Assembly: GCA_028722305.1 (NCBI GenBank) | Contig: JAQYHB010000054.1 | Coordinates: 1-64,000 of the forward strand | Length of the DNA: 64,000 bases | Source of the DNA: Spirochaetales bacterium | GTDB taxonomy: Bacteria > Spirochaetota > Spirochaetia > Sphaerochaetales > Sphaerochaetaceae | Direction of reading: 5' to 3' | Shown here: in pieces, positions 1-6,819 of the stretch | How the letters are laid out: each line of letters begins with the position of its first letter | Numbering within the stretch: position 1 is the first letter of the stretch | The notes under the pieces: generated by a model | Told to the model about the DNA's origin: nothing | Database searches by the model: none | The model's input: only the letters and a program-made list of their open reading frames with translations | Made by a program: the position numbers and the translations under genes

Positions 1-1
1 G

Positions 2-259
2 TCCGCCGAGAACTTCCTCGGCTATGCCTTGATCCTCTCCTCTATCCTCTTCATCACAGCCCGCTGGGCGATGTTGAAGAACACCATCGTGGTCTTCAAT
101 CCCCTCGACGTCTGGGTGATCGTGTTCACCCTCGCCGGGGCCATATTCTTAGGCTTCGCCATCAAGGATATGGTGATTTCCATCAAGGAAACCATGGAGA
201 GAAAGAAGAAGGAAAAGCTTCATTTAGACTCTGACATCGTCGAAGACGGTACCAAATAA
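2..259 (+). CDS. C-terminal part of an unidentified membrane protein (5' truncated)
   Basis: The reading frame is open from base 2 and stops at TAA 257-259, so the beginning lies outside the window. The visible 85 residues contain two hydrophobic stretches, separated by a short polar loop and followed by a charged tail with a Lys-rich run and then acidic residues. This suggests a polytopic inner-membrane protein with a cytoplasmic C-terminus. It ends 14 bases before the ABC ATPase, so it is probably in the same operon. A TTG at 29 could in principle be a start, but no ribosome binding site supports it. I do not recognise the family. Confidence 0.5.
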   Translation, partial: SAENFLGYALILSSILFITARWAMLKNTIVVFNPLDVWVIVFTLAGAIFLGFAIKDMVISIKETMERKKKEKLHLDSDIVEDGTK

Positions 260-273
260 GAAGGAGAAATCAT

Positions 274-2208
274 ATGGAAATCCGCATCAAAGACCTCACC
301 AAAATTTTCCCGGGCGACGCGAAGAAAGGGATTCGCGACACCGTCGCGGTCAAAGACATGAGCTTCGTCGTCCCCGACGGCAAGCTCGTCGGCTTGCTCG
401 GCCCTTCCGGTTGCGGCAAGTCCACGACCCTTTACATGATTTCGGGCCTTCAGGTCCCCACTTCCGGGGAAGTTTGGTTCGGGGATCAGGAAGTCACCAA
501 CCTCTCGCCGGAGAAGCGTGGGATCGGCTTGGTCTTCCAGAACTACGCCCTCTATCCCCATATGACGATCTACAAGAACATCGAATTCCCTTTGACCAAC
601 CTCAAAGTCGAAGTCCCCTTGGAGACCTTCTTCGATTATTCCTTGTCTTATGATTATAAGAAAGATCCGCGCGACATCGTCCCCGGGATCGTGAAATCCA
701 TCGAGAGCCTTTGCCGCAAACTCGGCCTTTCCAAGAAGCAATTCTCCGTCTCCGCCAAAGAAGAAGGCGAGAGCGTCCATTTCGCCATCGCTTTGAAAGG
801 CGTCTCCAAGAGCGTCCGCGCCGCCTTCGACAAGCACTTCCCTTCGATCATCGAGGCCAAGCTCGTCGACGAAGAGGAGACCATGGTGTCTGAGCCGCTT
901 TATGACTCCACCGTCCGCGCGACCGTGGCTGCCGCCAGCGAGAAGGAAACCCTCTCCCTCGCCATCAAAGGAAAGCTCGGCAAGAGCTTCTCCACCGCCC
1001 ACATCGATGAATGCATCACCTCCTTCCGCGCTTCCGCGAAAGAATTCGGAAAGATCGAAAGCGCCGCGATCGCCAAGACCGGCGAAGGCTACGAGCTCAT
1101 GGGCAACATCACGAACGCCAAGCGGGCCTCCCTGGATGAGTTGATCTCCGCCATCGAAAGCTCCTTCCCCTATCCGGGAGGCGTCTCCTATTCCATCTCC
1201 AAAGTGGTCGACAGGCTCTTTGAGAAGAACATCAAAGAGGCCCTCAAGAAAGAAAAGGCCGCCTTCAGTGACTTCAAACTCTACTTTGACCGTTCGAACA
1301 CCAAGGTCTACTTCAAACTGAAGCGGATCAGCAAGGACAAGGCCAAGGAGATCCTTGATCGCCTTTCCGAAGAACTCCACCTGGTGGATCTTGAAGTCGA
1401 CACGGCTCAAGCGATCGCCCACCGTTCTTTGACGAAAGAGGAAAGGCGTGACATCGTTTATGACGTTGCCAAACTCGTTCAAGTCGATGAATACCTCCAA
1501 AGGAAGCCGAACCAACTCTCCGGCGGTCAGCAGCAGCGCGTCGCCATCGCCCGCGCCCTGGTGTATGACCCGGATATCCTTCTGCTTGACGAGCCTTTGG
1601 CGAACCTTGACGCCAAACTCCGCCGCTACATGCGGGCGGAGATTCGCCGCATCCAGAAAGCGACCAACATCACGACCATTTTTGTGACCCATGACCAGGA
1701 AGAGGCGATGGCGGTGGGCGACCGCATGGCGGTGATGAGGAAGGGAATCGTCGAGCAGATCGGCACCAGCGATGAGTTGTACAACCAGCCAAACAACTCC
1801 TTTGTCGCGAACTTCATCGGAAAGATGAACTTTTTCAACAGCAAGATTGTCGGCATTGAGAGCGACCGGATCATGTGCGAGGTCGATGGGACCGGCCTGG
1901 TTGTCCCCGTGTGCAAGACGAGGAACCATGTCTCCAGCCTTGCCCTTGGCAAGGAGGTGCTGGTCGGGGCCAGACCCGAGCAATTGGTTGTCGGCAAGCA
2001 GGAGGGGAAGGTGCGGGGAACCGTGAGGATCATCCAGCATCTTGGGCAGTTCATCCGCTACGAGGTGGAACTGGACCCCGCCGTAAGCCGGACTATCTTT
2101 GAGATCGATATGCCTTCGTTGCAGGCTGATGTCAAAGAACATGACACGGTGTTTGTGGAAGTGAAGCCCGATGTCGTCTCCTTGTTCGACAAGGAGGTGG
2201 ACGCATGA
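274..2208 (+). CDS. MalK/FbpC-type ABC transporter ATPase with a large internal insertion
   Basis: This is the ATP-hydrolysing subunit of an ABC importer on the inner face of the membrane. Walker A (GPSGCGKST) is at residues 43-51, the Q-loop glutamine at 89, signature LSGGQ at 415-419, Walker B (ILLLDE) at 435-440 and the H-loop histidine at 473. A TOBE-like regulatory region fills about 515-640. At 644 residues it is far longer than the usual 350-370. The excess is one block, about residues 112-386, placed between Q-loop and signature in the helical subdomain. The block has alternating beta/alpha-looking segments and no motif I recognise. Start ATG 274 follows AAGGAGAAA. The stop overlaps the permease start by 4 bases (ATGA). 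The partner permease suggests iron(III) or a similar small anion or metal substrate; the binding protein is not in the window. Confidence 0.93.
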   Translation: MEIRIKDLTKIFPGDAKKGIRDTVAVKDMSFVVPDGKLVGLLGPSGCGKSTTLYMISGLQVPTSGEVWFGDQEVTNLSPEKRGIGLVFQNYALYPHMTIYKNIEFPLTNLKVEVPLETFFDYSLSYDYKKDPRDIVPGIVKSIESLCRKLGLSKKQFSVSAKEEGESVHFAIALKGVSKSVRAAFDKHFPSIIEAKLVDEEETMVSEPLYDSTVRATVAAASEKETLSLAIKGKLGKSFSTAHIDECITSFRASAKEFGKIESAAIAKTGEGYELMGNITNAKRASLDELISAIESSFPYPGGVSYSISKVVDRLFEKNIKEALKKEKAAFSDFKLYFDRSNTKVYFKLKRISKDKAKEILDRLSEELHLVDLEVDTAQAIAHRSLTKEERRDIVYDVAKLVQVDEYLQRKPNQLSGGQQQRVAIARALVYDPDILLLDEPLANLDAKLRRYMRAEIRRIQKATNITTIFVTHDQEEAMAVGDRMAVMRKGIVEQIGTSDELYNQPNNSFVANFIGKMNFFNSKIVGIESDRIMCEVDGTGLVVPVCKTRNHVSSLALGKEVLVGARPEQLVVGKQEGKVRGTVRIIQHLGQFIRYEVELDPAVSRTIFEIDMPSLQADVKEHDTVFVEVKPDVVSLFDKEVDA

Positions 2209-3944
2209 GAAACAGGCCGCAGCCTACCATGGACACGGTTGGTTCCGAGGGCAGGATCCGACGCTTCTTTGAGAAGGATTTCACGCAATATCTTGTGTTC
2301 GCGGTTCCGATGGCCTTCATCGCTATTTTCCTGCTCTATCCGATGGCAACCACGCTGGTCAGGGCCTTCATGGCTCCGGCGGAAGACTTGGTGTTCCACG
2401 GGTTTAGCCTTGAAGGGTTACAACAGTTCGTGGTGAGCAAGTTGTACCGCAAGAGCTTGTGGAATTCCTTTGTCATCGGCATTTCCGTTACCTTCTTTTG
2501 CCTTTTGATTGGAATACCGATGGGGTATTTTGTCGCCCGGGTGAAGATGCCGGGCAAATCGTTGATTCTTTCTCTCGGGATTCTTCCGGTCATCATGCCC
2601 TCGTTCGTCGGGGCCTTCACGTGGGTCATCCTGCTGGGGAGAAATGGCATCGTCCGCACCTTCCTGAACTGGTTGCTTGGTCCTTTGGGAATCAAGGTTC
2701 CGTCGATTTACGGCATGTTCGGCATGATTCTCTGCATGACGCTGACTTATTATCCGTTTGTGTTCCAGCTGGCCTATGGGGCGTTCGCTTCTTCGAATCC
2801 CATGCTGGAAGAGGCGGCGATGTTGATGGGCGCGAGGAAAAGTCACATTTTCCGCACGGTCACGTTGCCTCTTGTCATGCCTAGCCTTGGCGCCGCCGCG
2901 TTGCTCGTATTCGTCCGCGCTATCGGAAATTTCGGCATTCCCTCCATCATCGGCGGCGAGGATTATGTGTTGCCCACCTTGATCTATTTTGAGGTGAACG
3001 GGTTCTGGAACATCAATGGGGCTTGTTCGATCGCTATCGTGAACGTCGCGATTACCGCCACGGTTCTCTGGGCCCAGAAGGCCATGGTCAATCGCCACAC
3101 GTATGAGACGATCAGCGCCAGCCGCTCGGAACTGAAGATGAACGAATCGCTGGCGATGCGGATTATCGCTTGGGTGTTCTGCGGAATCATCCTTGTCGCT
3201 TCTTTGCTTCCCCAGATTACCATCATCGTCATGTCGTTTTTCACCAAATGGACAGGTTTGTTCCCAGAGGGTTTCACGCTCGCCAACTACGCGCGTATTC
3301 CGCATACAAGCCATAACGAACTGTTCAACTCTTTTTATCTTTCCCTTCTGTCCACGTTGCTATGCGCGATACTGGGTTCCATCGTCGCCTACATTACGGA
3401 ACGCAAGAAGCCGAAAGGGGCCGCATTGCTTGACTTGTCCGTGATGGCGCCGTTCATTTTGCCTGGTACCGTTGTTTCCATAGCGTTGCTTTCCGCTTTC
3501 AGCGGGAACAGCTGGCTGCGTCTGACTGGCACGTACACCGTCCTTGTCATCTCTTTCATGATTAGAAGGACACCGTACGTATATCGTTCAGTCGCGGCGA
3601 ACCTGACACAGTTGAATCCGTCCTTGGAGGAGGCGTCGACTATCATGGGAGCATCTTGGTTCTACACATTCCGCAAGGTGAGCGTTCCCTTGATTCTTCC
3701 TTCCATCATCAGTGGTTCCATCCTGACGCTGACCACGTTGCTTCAGGAGTTATCCACCAGCATCCTGCTGTATAGTGGCCGGACGCGTACTGTGCCGATC
3801 CAAATATACAGCGCCGTGCAAGATGGCAACTTGGGGCAGGCAAGCGCTTTGTCGGTTGTCCTGCTGGTCGTGGTCTTCGCGATTGTCTACGGCATGAACA
3901 GACTTCAGGGGTCGAAGATGGCTTCAGCTTTCAAGATGGGGTGA
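2205..3944 (+). CDS. Fused double-domain ABC permease, iron(III)/FbpB type
   Basis: This 579-residue inner-membrane protein carries two MetI-type permease halves. Each half has an EAA-like loop: LEEAAMLMGA in the first and LEEASTIMGAS in the second, each followed by a Pro-rich segment that docks on the ATPase. This two-in-one layout is typical of the FbpB/SfuB family (COG1178), so one polypeptide can form the whole channel. Its start overlaps the ATPase stop by 4 bases, so the two are translationally coupled. The substrate cannot be read from the permease; iron(III) is the family's commonest cargo, and thiamine or phosphonate-type cargo remain possible. No terminator is visible downstream. 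Confidence 0.92.
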   Translation: MRNRPQPTMDTVGSEGRIRRFFEKDFTQYLVFAVPMAFIAIFLLYPMATTLVRAFMAPAEDLVFHGFSLEGLQQFVVSKLYRKSLWNSFVIGISVTFFCLLIGIPMGYFVARVKMPGKSLILSLGILPVIMPSFVGAFTWVILLGRNGIVRTFLNWLLGPLGIKVPSIYGMFGMILCMTLTYYPFVFQLAYGAFASSNPMLEEAAMLMGARKSHIFRTVTLPLVMPSLGAAALLVFVRAIGNFGIPSIIGGEDYVLPTLIYFEVNGFWNINGACSIAIVNVAITATVLWAQKAMVNRHTYETISASRSELKMNESLAMRIIAWVFCGIILVASLLPQITIIVMSFFTKWTGLFPEGFTLANYARIPHTSHNELFNSFYLSLLSTLLCAILGSIVAYITERKKPKGAALLDLSVMAPFILPGTVVSIALLSAFSGNSWLRLTGTYTVLVISFMIRRTPYVYRSVAANLTQLNPSLEEASTIMGASWFYTFRKVSVPLILPSIISGSILTLTTLLQELSTSILLYSGRTRTVPIQIYSAVQDGNLGQASALSVVLLVVVFAIVYGMNRLQGSKMASAFKMG

Positions 3945-3963
3945 TAACGACCATTTCCCGCTA

Positions 3964-3992
3964 TTCCGATAGAACGTTTTTTCGGTTACCAT
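3964..3992 (+). promoter_or_regulatory. Candidate promoter of the NIF3-like gene (leaderless)
   Basis: TTCCGA at 3964-3969 and TACCAT at 3987-3992 are separated by 17 bases. The ATG of the next gene lies 6 bases after the -10-like hexamer, and no Shine-Dalgarno sequence is present. A transcript from this promoter would have almost no 5' leader. Confidence 0.4.
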
Positions 3993-3998
3993 GAAGCT

Positions 3999-4322
3999 AT
4001 GTACGTGCTCGTGACCTATGTGCCCGAGAGTCACCTCGGACAAGTGAAGGAAGCCCTGTTCGCCTCCGGAGCCGGAAGCATGGATGGGTATGACCAGTGC
4101 TGCTGGCAGGTGAAGGGGACGGGGCAGTTCCGCCCCCTTCCGGGAAGCCATCCGTTTCTTGGTTCCGAGAACCAGCTGGAAACGGTCGAGGAATGGAGGC
4201 TCGAAATGGTGGTTGACGAGGAGCATGCCGCGAAAGCGATTGAAGCTCTCAAACGTGTCCACCCTTACGAGGTACCGGCATATCATCTGGTTCCGGTCAT
4301 GACCATTGATGCTGCTTTTTGA
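3999..4322 (+). CDS. Small NIF3/YqfO-like domain protein
   Basis: This 107-residue protein resembles the PII/CutA-like domain found as an insertion in NIF3-family proteins and as stand-alone short proteins. It has an N-terminal beta strand (YVLVTYVP), an alpha helix with a Gly-Ala-Gly turn, a GTGQFRPLPGSHPF segment, and a C-terminal HPYEVPAYHL motif typical of the family. The molecular role of these proteins is unsettled; metal binding has been proposed. It overlaps the homocysteine methyltransferase gene by 14 bases, which indicates co-transcription. No ribosome binding site is seen; the start is chosen from the conserved N-terminus. Confidence 0.75.
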   Translation: MYVLVTYVPESHLGQVKEALFASGAGSMDGYDQCCWQVKGTGQFRPLPGSHPFLGSENQLETVEEWRLEMVVDEEHAAKAIEALKRVHPYEVPAYHLVPVMTIDAAF

Positions 4323-5022
4323 TGGGGCGATGGGGACGATGAAGCAGATGGGGCTCGATACCCTTTCCATCCATCGCGCCTATATCGAGGCTGGATGTCA
4401 GGTAGTCACCACCGACACCTTCATGGCGAACCGACTTTCCACGAGCGATGTGGAGGGAAAAAACAAACGTGCCTTGGAGGTGACCCGCCAGGCGGCCGGG
4501 GAAACAAACGTGCTGGTCGCCGGGGACCTTGGCCCAACCGTCGCTACCAGCAAGGACTATCCGCTTTCCAGCTTTTATGAGCTTTACCGTGAGCAGGCGA
4601 GGGCGCTGAAGGGCGTCGACCTGTGGCTGGTCGAGACGGTAGTGGACCTCGAGGTGGCGCGTGTCGCTGTCCGCGCCTGTCTGGAAGTAGACCCGGATGT
4701 CCCTGCCCTGGTCAGCATGATCCCCTCCGTTGCGCCCGAGAAGGCAATGCAGGCTTTCGATGGGTTTCCCCTTTCGGCTTTGGGATACAACTGTGGCTCT
4801 GGTCCCCTGCAGAGTGCCTCTTCATTGATTCGGCTCGCCTCCATGAGCCCGTTTCCCTTGATTTGGGAGCCAAGCGCGGGACTGCCGGAACAAGGTCGCT
4901 ACCCCTTGGGCTGTCAGGAGTGGGCAAGGGTTGTGCGGAGCGTGCTCGCGCACACTCCGGTCGCCTATGTGGGAGGTTGCTGCGGAACTACCCCGGCTTA
5001 TATACGCGCGTTGGCGTATTGA
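4309..5022 (+). CDS. Short homocysteine S-methyltransferase family protein
   Basis: The protein matches the zinc-dependent homocysteine methyltransferase barrel (MmuM / MetH N-terminal type), which transfers a methyl group to homocysteine to make methionine. It begins with FDGAMGT, contains TDTFMANR (the usual TNTFxAN strand), and ends with the zinc ligands: an Asn-Cys at about 169 and GGCCGTTP near the C-terminus. At 237 residues it is shorter than the usual 300 or so. The methyl donor could be S-methylmethionine or S-adenosylmethionine; a corrinoid partner domain is absent. ATG 4309 is preferred over the adjacent TTG 4306. It overlaps the NIF3-like gene by 14 bases. Confidence 0.85.
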   Translation: MLLFDGAMGTMKQMGLDTLSIHRAYIEAGCQVVTTDTFMANRLSTSDVEGKNKRALEVTRQAAGETNVLVAGDLGPTVATSKDYPLSSFYELYREQARALKGVDLWLVETVVDLEVARVAVRACLEVDPDVPALVSMIPSVAPEKAMQAFDGFPLSALGYNCGSGPLQSASSLIRLASMSPFPLIWEPSAGLPEQGRYPLGCQEWARVVRSVLAHTPVAYVGGCCGTTPAYIRALAY

Positions 5023-5048
5023 GCTTTCTCGCAAAACCTCCCTATACT
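5019..5048 (+). promoter_or_regulatory. Candidate sigma-70 type promoter
   Basis: TTGAGC at 5019-5024 and TATACT at 5043-5048 are spaced by 18 bases. They sit about 38 bases upstream of the next ATG, which has a good GAGGAGG ribosome binding site at 5074-5080. Confidence 0.6.
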
Positions 5049-5085
5049 CGAATTACATCCATGAATTGTTCTTGAGGAGGATTCT

Positions 5086-5517
5086 ATGGGAAAAGCGATG
5101 AAGAGTAATTTCAATGTGTTTGAGATCATGTTCGGCATCATGTGGCTGGCGATGGGCCTTGAGGGTATCGGCCAAGGCAACGGGGGCCAGTCCATTGGCC
5201 GTTTCTACGCCTATATCGGCAAGTGGTTCGGCAAGGCCGGCGACAGCATGGTTACCATCATCGGTGTGCTGATTCTGGTTTCCGCCATCGTCTACCTGGT
5301 ACAGAAGTTCGTGCCCGCAGTTCCCGCGCAGCTGACCAAGGTCGCCATGGTGTTCATGGTCATCGTCTGGGCTGTCACTGTGCTCTGCTGCCTGATTTTC
5401 GACATCAGCCATCTTGATGGTTTCGCCGATTTCCTGGCCATGGTCGAGAACCTGTTCATCAACCTGTTGATTTTGTCCGCCACCATCTCTTTCTGTGGCG
5501 AATCCATCACCAAATAA
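5086..5517 (+). CDS. Small integral membrane protein of unknown function
   Basis: This 143-residue protein has about four hydrophobic segments: near residues 13-28, 56-76, 85-105 and 118-135. Short loops join them, and I see no catalytic motif. It has its own promoter, a strong ribosome binding site and a downstream terminator, so it looks like a single-gene transcription unit. I do not recognise the family. A channel, a small transporter component or a structural membrane protein are all possible. Confidence 0.75.
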   Translation: MGKAMKSNFNVFEIMFGIMWLAMGLEGIGQGNGGQSIGRFYAYIGKWFGKAGDSMVTIIGVLILVSAIVYLVQKFVPAVPAQLTKVAMVFMVIVWAVTVLCCLIFDISHLDGFADFLAMVENLFINLLILSATISFCGESITK

Positions 5518-5528
5518 TCCGGTGGGTA

Positions 5529-5568
5529 GCGAAGGGGCAGGGGCGGGGAAACCTGTCCTTGCTTTTTT
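5529..5568 (+). terminator. Rho-independent terminator after the membrane protein
   Basis: A GC-rich stem (AAGG...GCAGG pairing with CCTG...CCTT, with small bulges) is followed by six T residues at 5563-5568. Confidence 0.65.
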
Positions 5569-5580
5569 CAAGGAGCCGAC

Positions 5581-6123
5581 ATGTTCGAGACGATCGCGTC
5601 CAAGGAATTGTATCAGGATACCTCCTACCTCGTGACGGTGGACAGCTACCAGTTGCCGGAAGACAAGGCAGGGACGATCCTGCAGATCCATCACCCTGGC
5701 GGGGCCGCGGTGCTTGCCATGGATGCCTCTGGCCGGATCCCGTTGGTCCGGCAGTACCGCTACGCGGTCAAACGGACGTTGTTGGAAATACCGGCAGGCA
5801 AGCTGGACAAGATTTCCGGCGAGACTCCTGAGGACGGAGCTCTGAGGGAACTGAGGGAAGAGACCGGTTGCGAGGCCGACCAAGTGGTTCCGCTTGGCTG
5901 TATCTATCCGAGCCCCGGTATCGACACCGAGGTCCTGTACTTGTTCGCGGCGAAAGTAGTCGGTCGAGCAACCCAGGAGCTTGACGAGGACGAGTTCATC
6001 GACGTCCTCTGGGTTTCTCCATCGGAATTCCAGCAGATGATCGGGGACGGCAGGATCAACGACGCGAAGACTATCTGCGCCTGGAGCCGCGCCCTGCTTC
6101 GTGGCCTTATCTCTCTTTCGTGA
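5581..6123 (+). CDS. Nudix hydrolase, ADP-ribose pyrophosphatase type
   Basis: This is a 180-residue cytoplasmic hydrolase that probably cleaves ADP-ribose or a related nucleoside diphosphate derivative. The Nudix core RELREETG lies at residues 89-96 and is preceded by EIPAGKLD (69-76), the strand typical of the ADP-ribose subfamily. The Gly-to-Glu spacing in the Nudix box is two residues longer than the strict consensus (PAGKLDKISGE). VRQYRYAVK at 57-65 matches the substrate-binding strand of the same subfamily. Start ATG 5581 follows AAGGAG. The 3' end overlaps the convergent nth gene by 17 bases. Confidence 0.9.
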   Translation: MFETIASKELYQDTSYLVTVDSYQLPEDKAGTILQIHHPGGAAVLAMDASGRIPLVRQYRYAVKRTLLEIPAGKLDKISGETPEDGALRELREETGCEADQVVPLGCIYPSPGIDTEVLYLFAAKVVGRATQELDEDEFIDVLWVSPSEFQQMIGDGRINDAKTICAWSRALLRGLISLS

Positions 6124-6769
6124 CCCCAATTCTCGGGCAATGGCCTGCCTCGCTGCAAAGAGAGCACTTCGGACTGACCGGGGTACAGATATACTGCCCG
6201 TAGGTGACGAGGAGCTCGTTCATCCCGATCCAATGCTTTTGGGGCATCACGTTCCGGATCGCTTCCTCCGTCTGTTCCGGGGTCTTGGTCTTGACCCAAC
6301 CCATGCGGTTGGCGATTTGGTGGACGTGGCAATCCACACAGGGGGCGGCGATTCCGTAGCCGAGGTTCAGGGTCAAGTTGGCGGTCTTGATGCCGACGCC
6401 GGGGAGTTCCATCAATTCCTTGGCATCTGAAGGCACCTTGCCGTGGTAGGAGTCGACCAGAATCTGGCTGATTTCCTTGATTTGCCTTGCTTTTCGGGTG
6501 TAGAAGCCGGCGGGATAAATGGCGCGGGCGATGGTCTCGTCGCTGAGGGAGAGCATTCCCTCGGGGGTGTCGGCCAGGGCGAAGAGCCTTCTGCTCGCCT
6601 CGATGGTGACTTGGTCCTTTGTCCTCAGACTGATCAGCGTGCTGACCAGGACCCGGAACGGATCCTGTCGCTCTTGTGCGATGGTGGAGACGGAGGGGAG
6701 CTTTCCCCCAGCTCTGTCAACCGCGTCCCTCATCCGCTCGAACATCCTATCCCACTCGTCTGCCGTCAT
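6107..6769 (-). CDS. nth: Endonuclease III (DNA glycosylase/AP lyase)
   Basis: The enzyme removes oxidised pyrimidines and cleaves the abasic site in base-excision repair. The helix-hairpin-helix LPGVGIKTAN is at residues 122-131 with catalytic Lys128, and the catalytic Asp146 sits in VDCHVH. The C-terminal 4Fe-4S cluster ligands are Cys195, 202, 205 and 211 in the canonical C-x6-C-x2-C-x5-C spacing. Length 220 is normal. A GGGAGAAAGG ribosome binding site precedes ATG 6769. It is divergent from the aromatic-biosynthesis fusion and overlaps the Nudix gene tail to tail. Confidence 0.95.
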   Translation of the reverse strand: MTADEWDRMFERMRDAVDRAGGKLPSVSTIAQERQDPFRVLVSTLISLRTKDQVTIEASRRLFALADTPEGMLSLSDETIARAIYPAGFYTRKARQIKEISQILVDSYHGKVPSDAKELMELPGVGIKTANLTLNLGYGIAAPCVDCHVHQIANRMGWVKTKTPEQTEEAIRNVMPQKHWIGMNELLVTYGQYICTPVSPKCSLCSEAGHCPRIGVTKER

Positions 6770-6780
6770 TCCTTTCTCCC

Positions 6781-6809
6781 TTGCTTTTTCTCAGTCAACG
6801 AATTACCGT
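6781..6809 (+). promoter_or_regulatory. Candidate promoter of the DAHP synthase fusion (leaderless)
   Basis: TTGCTT at 6781-6786 and TACCGT at 6804-6809 are spaced by 17 bases. The ATG lies at 6820, 10 bases after the -10-like hexamer, and there is no Shine-Dalgarno sequence. This supports the 6820 start over upstream in-frame starts that would lie inside nth. Confidence 0.45.
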
Positions 6810-6819
6810 CATTACTACC

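Noticed and set aside
220-2142. 640-codon open frame on the minus strand opposite the ABC ATPase
   Set aside because: Antisense shadow caused by codon bias; the plus-strand frame has every ABC motif.
6676-6819. Upstream start for the DAHP synthase fusion
   Set aside because: It would lie inside nth on the opposite strand, and the added residues do not resemble the family; a promoter-like pair sits at 6781-6809.
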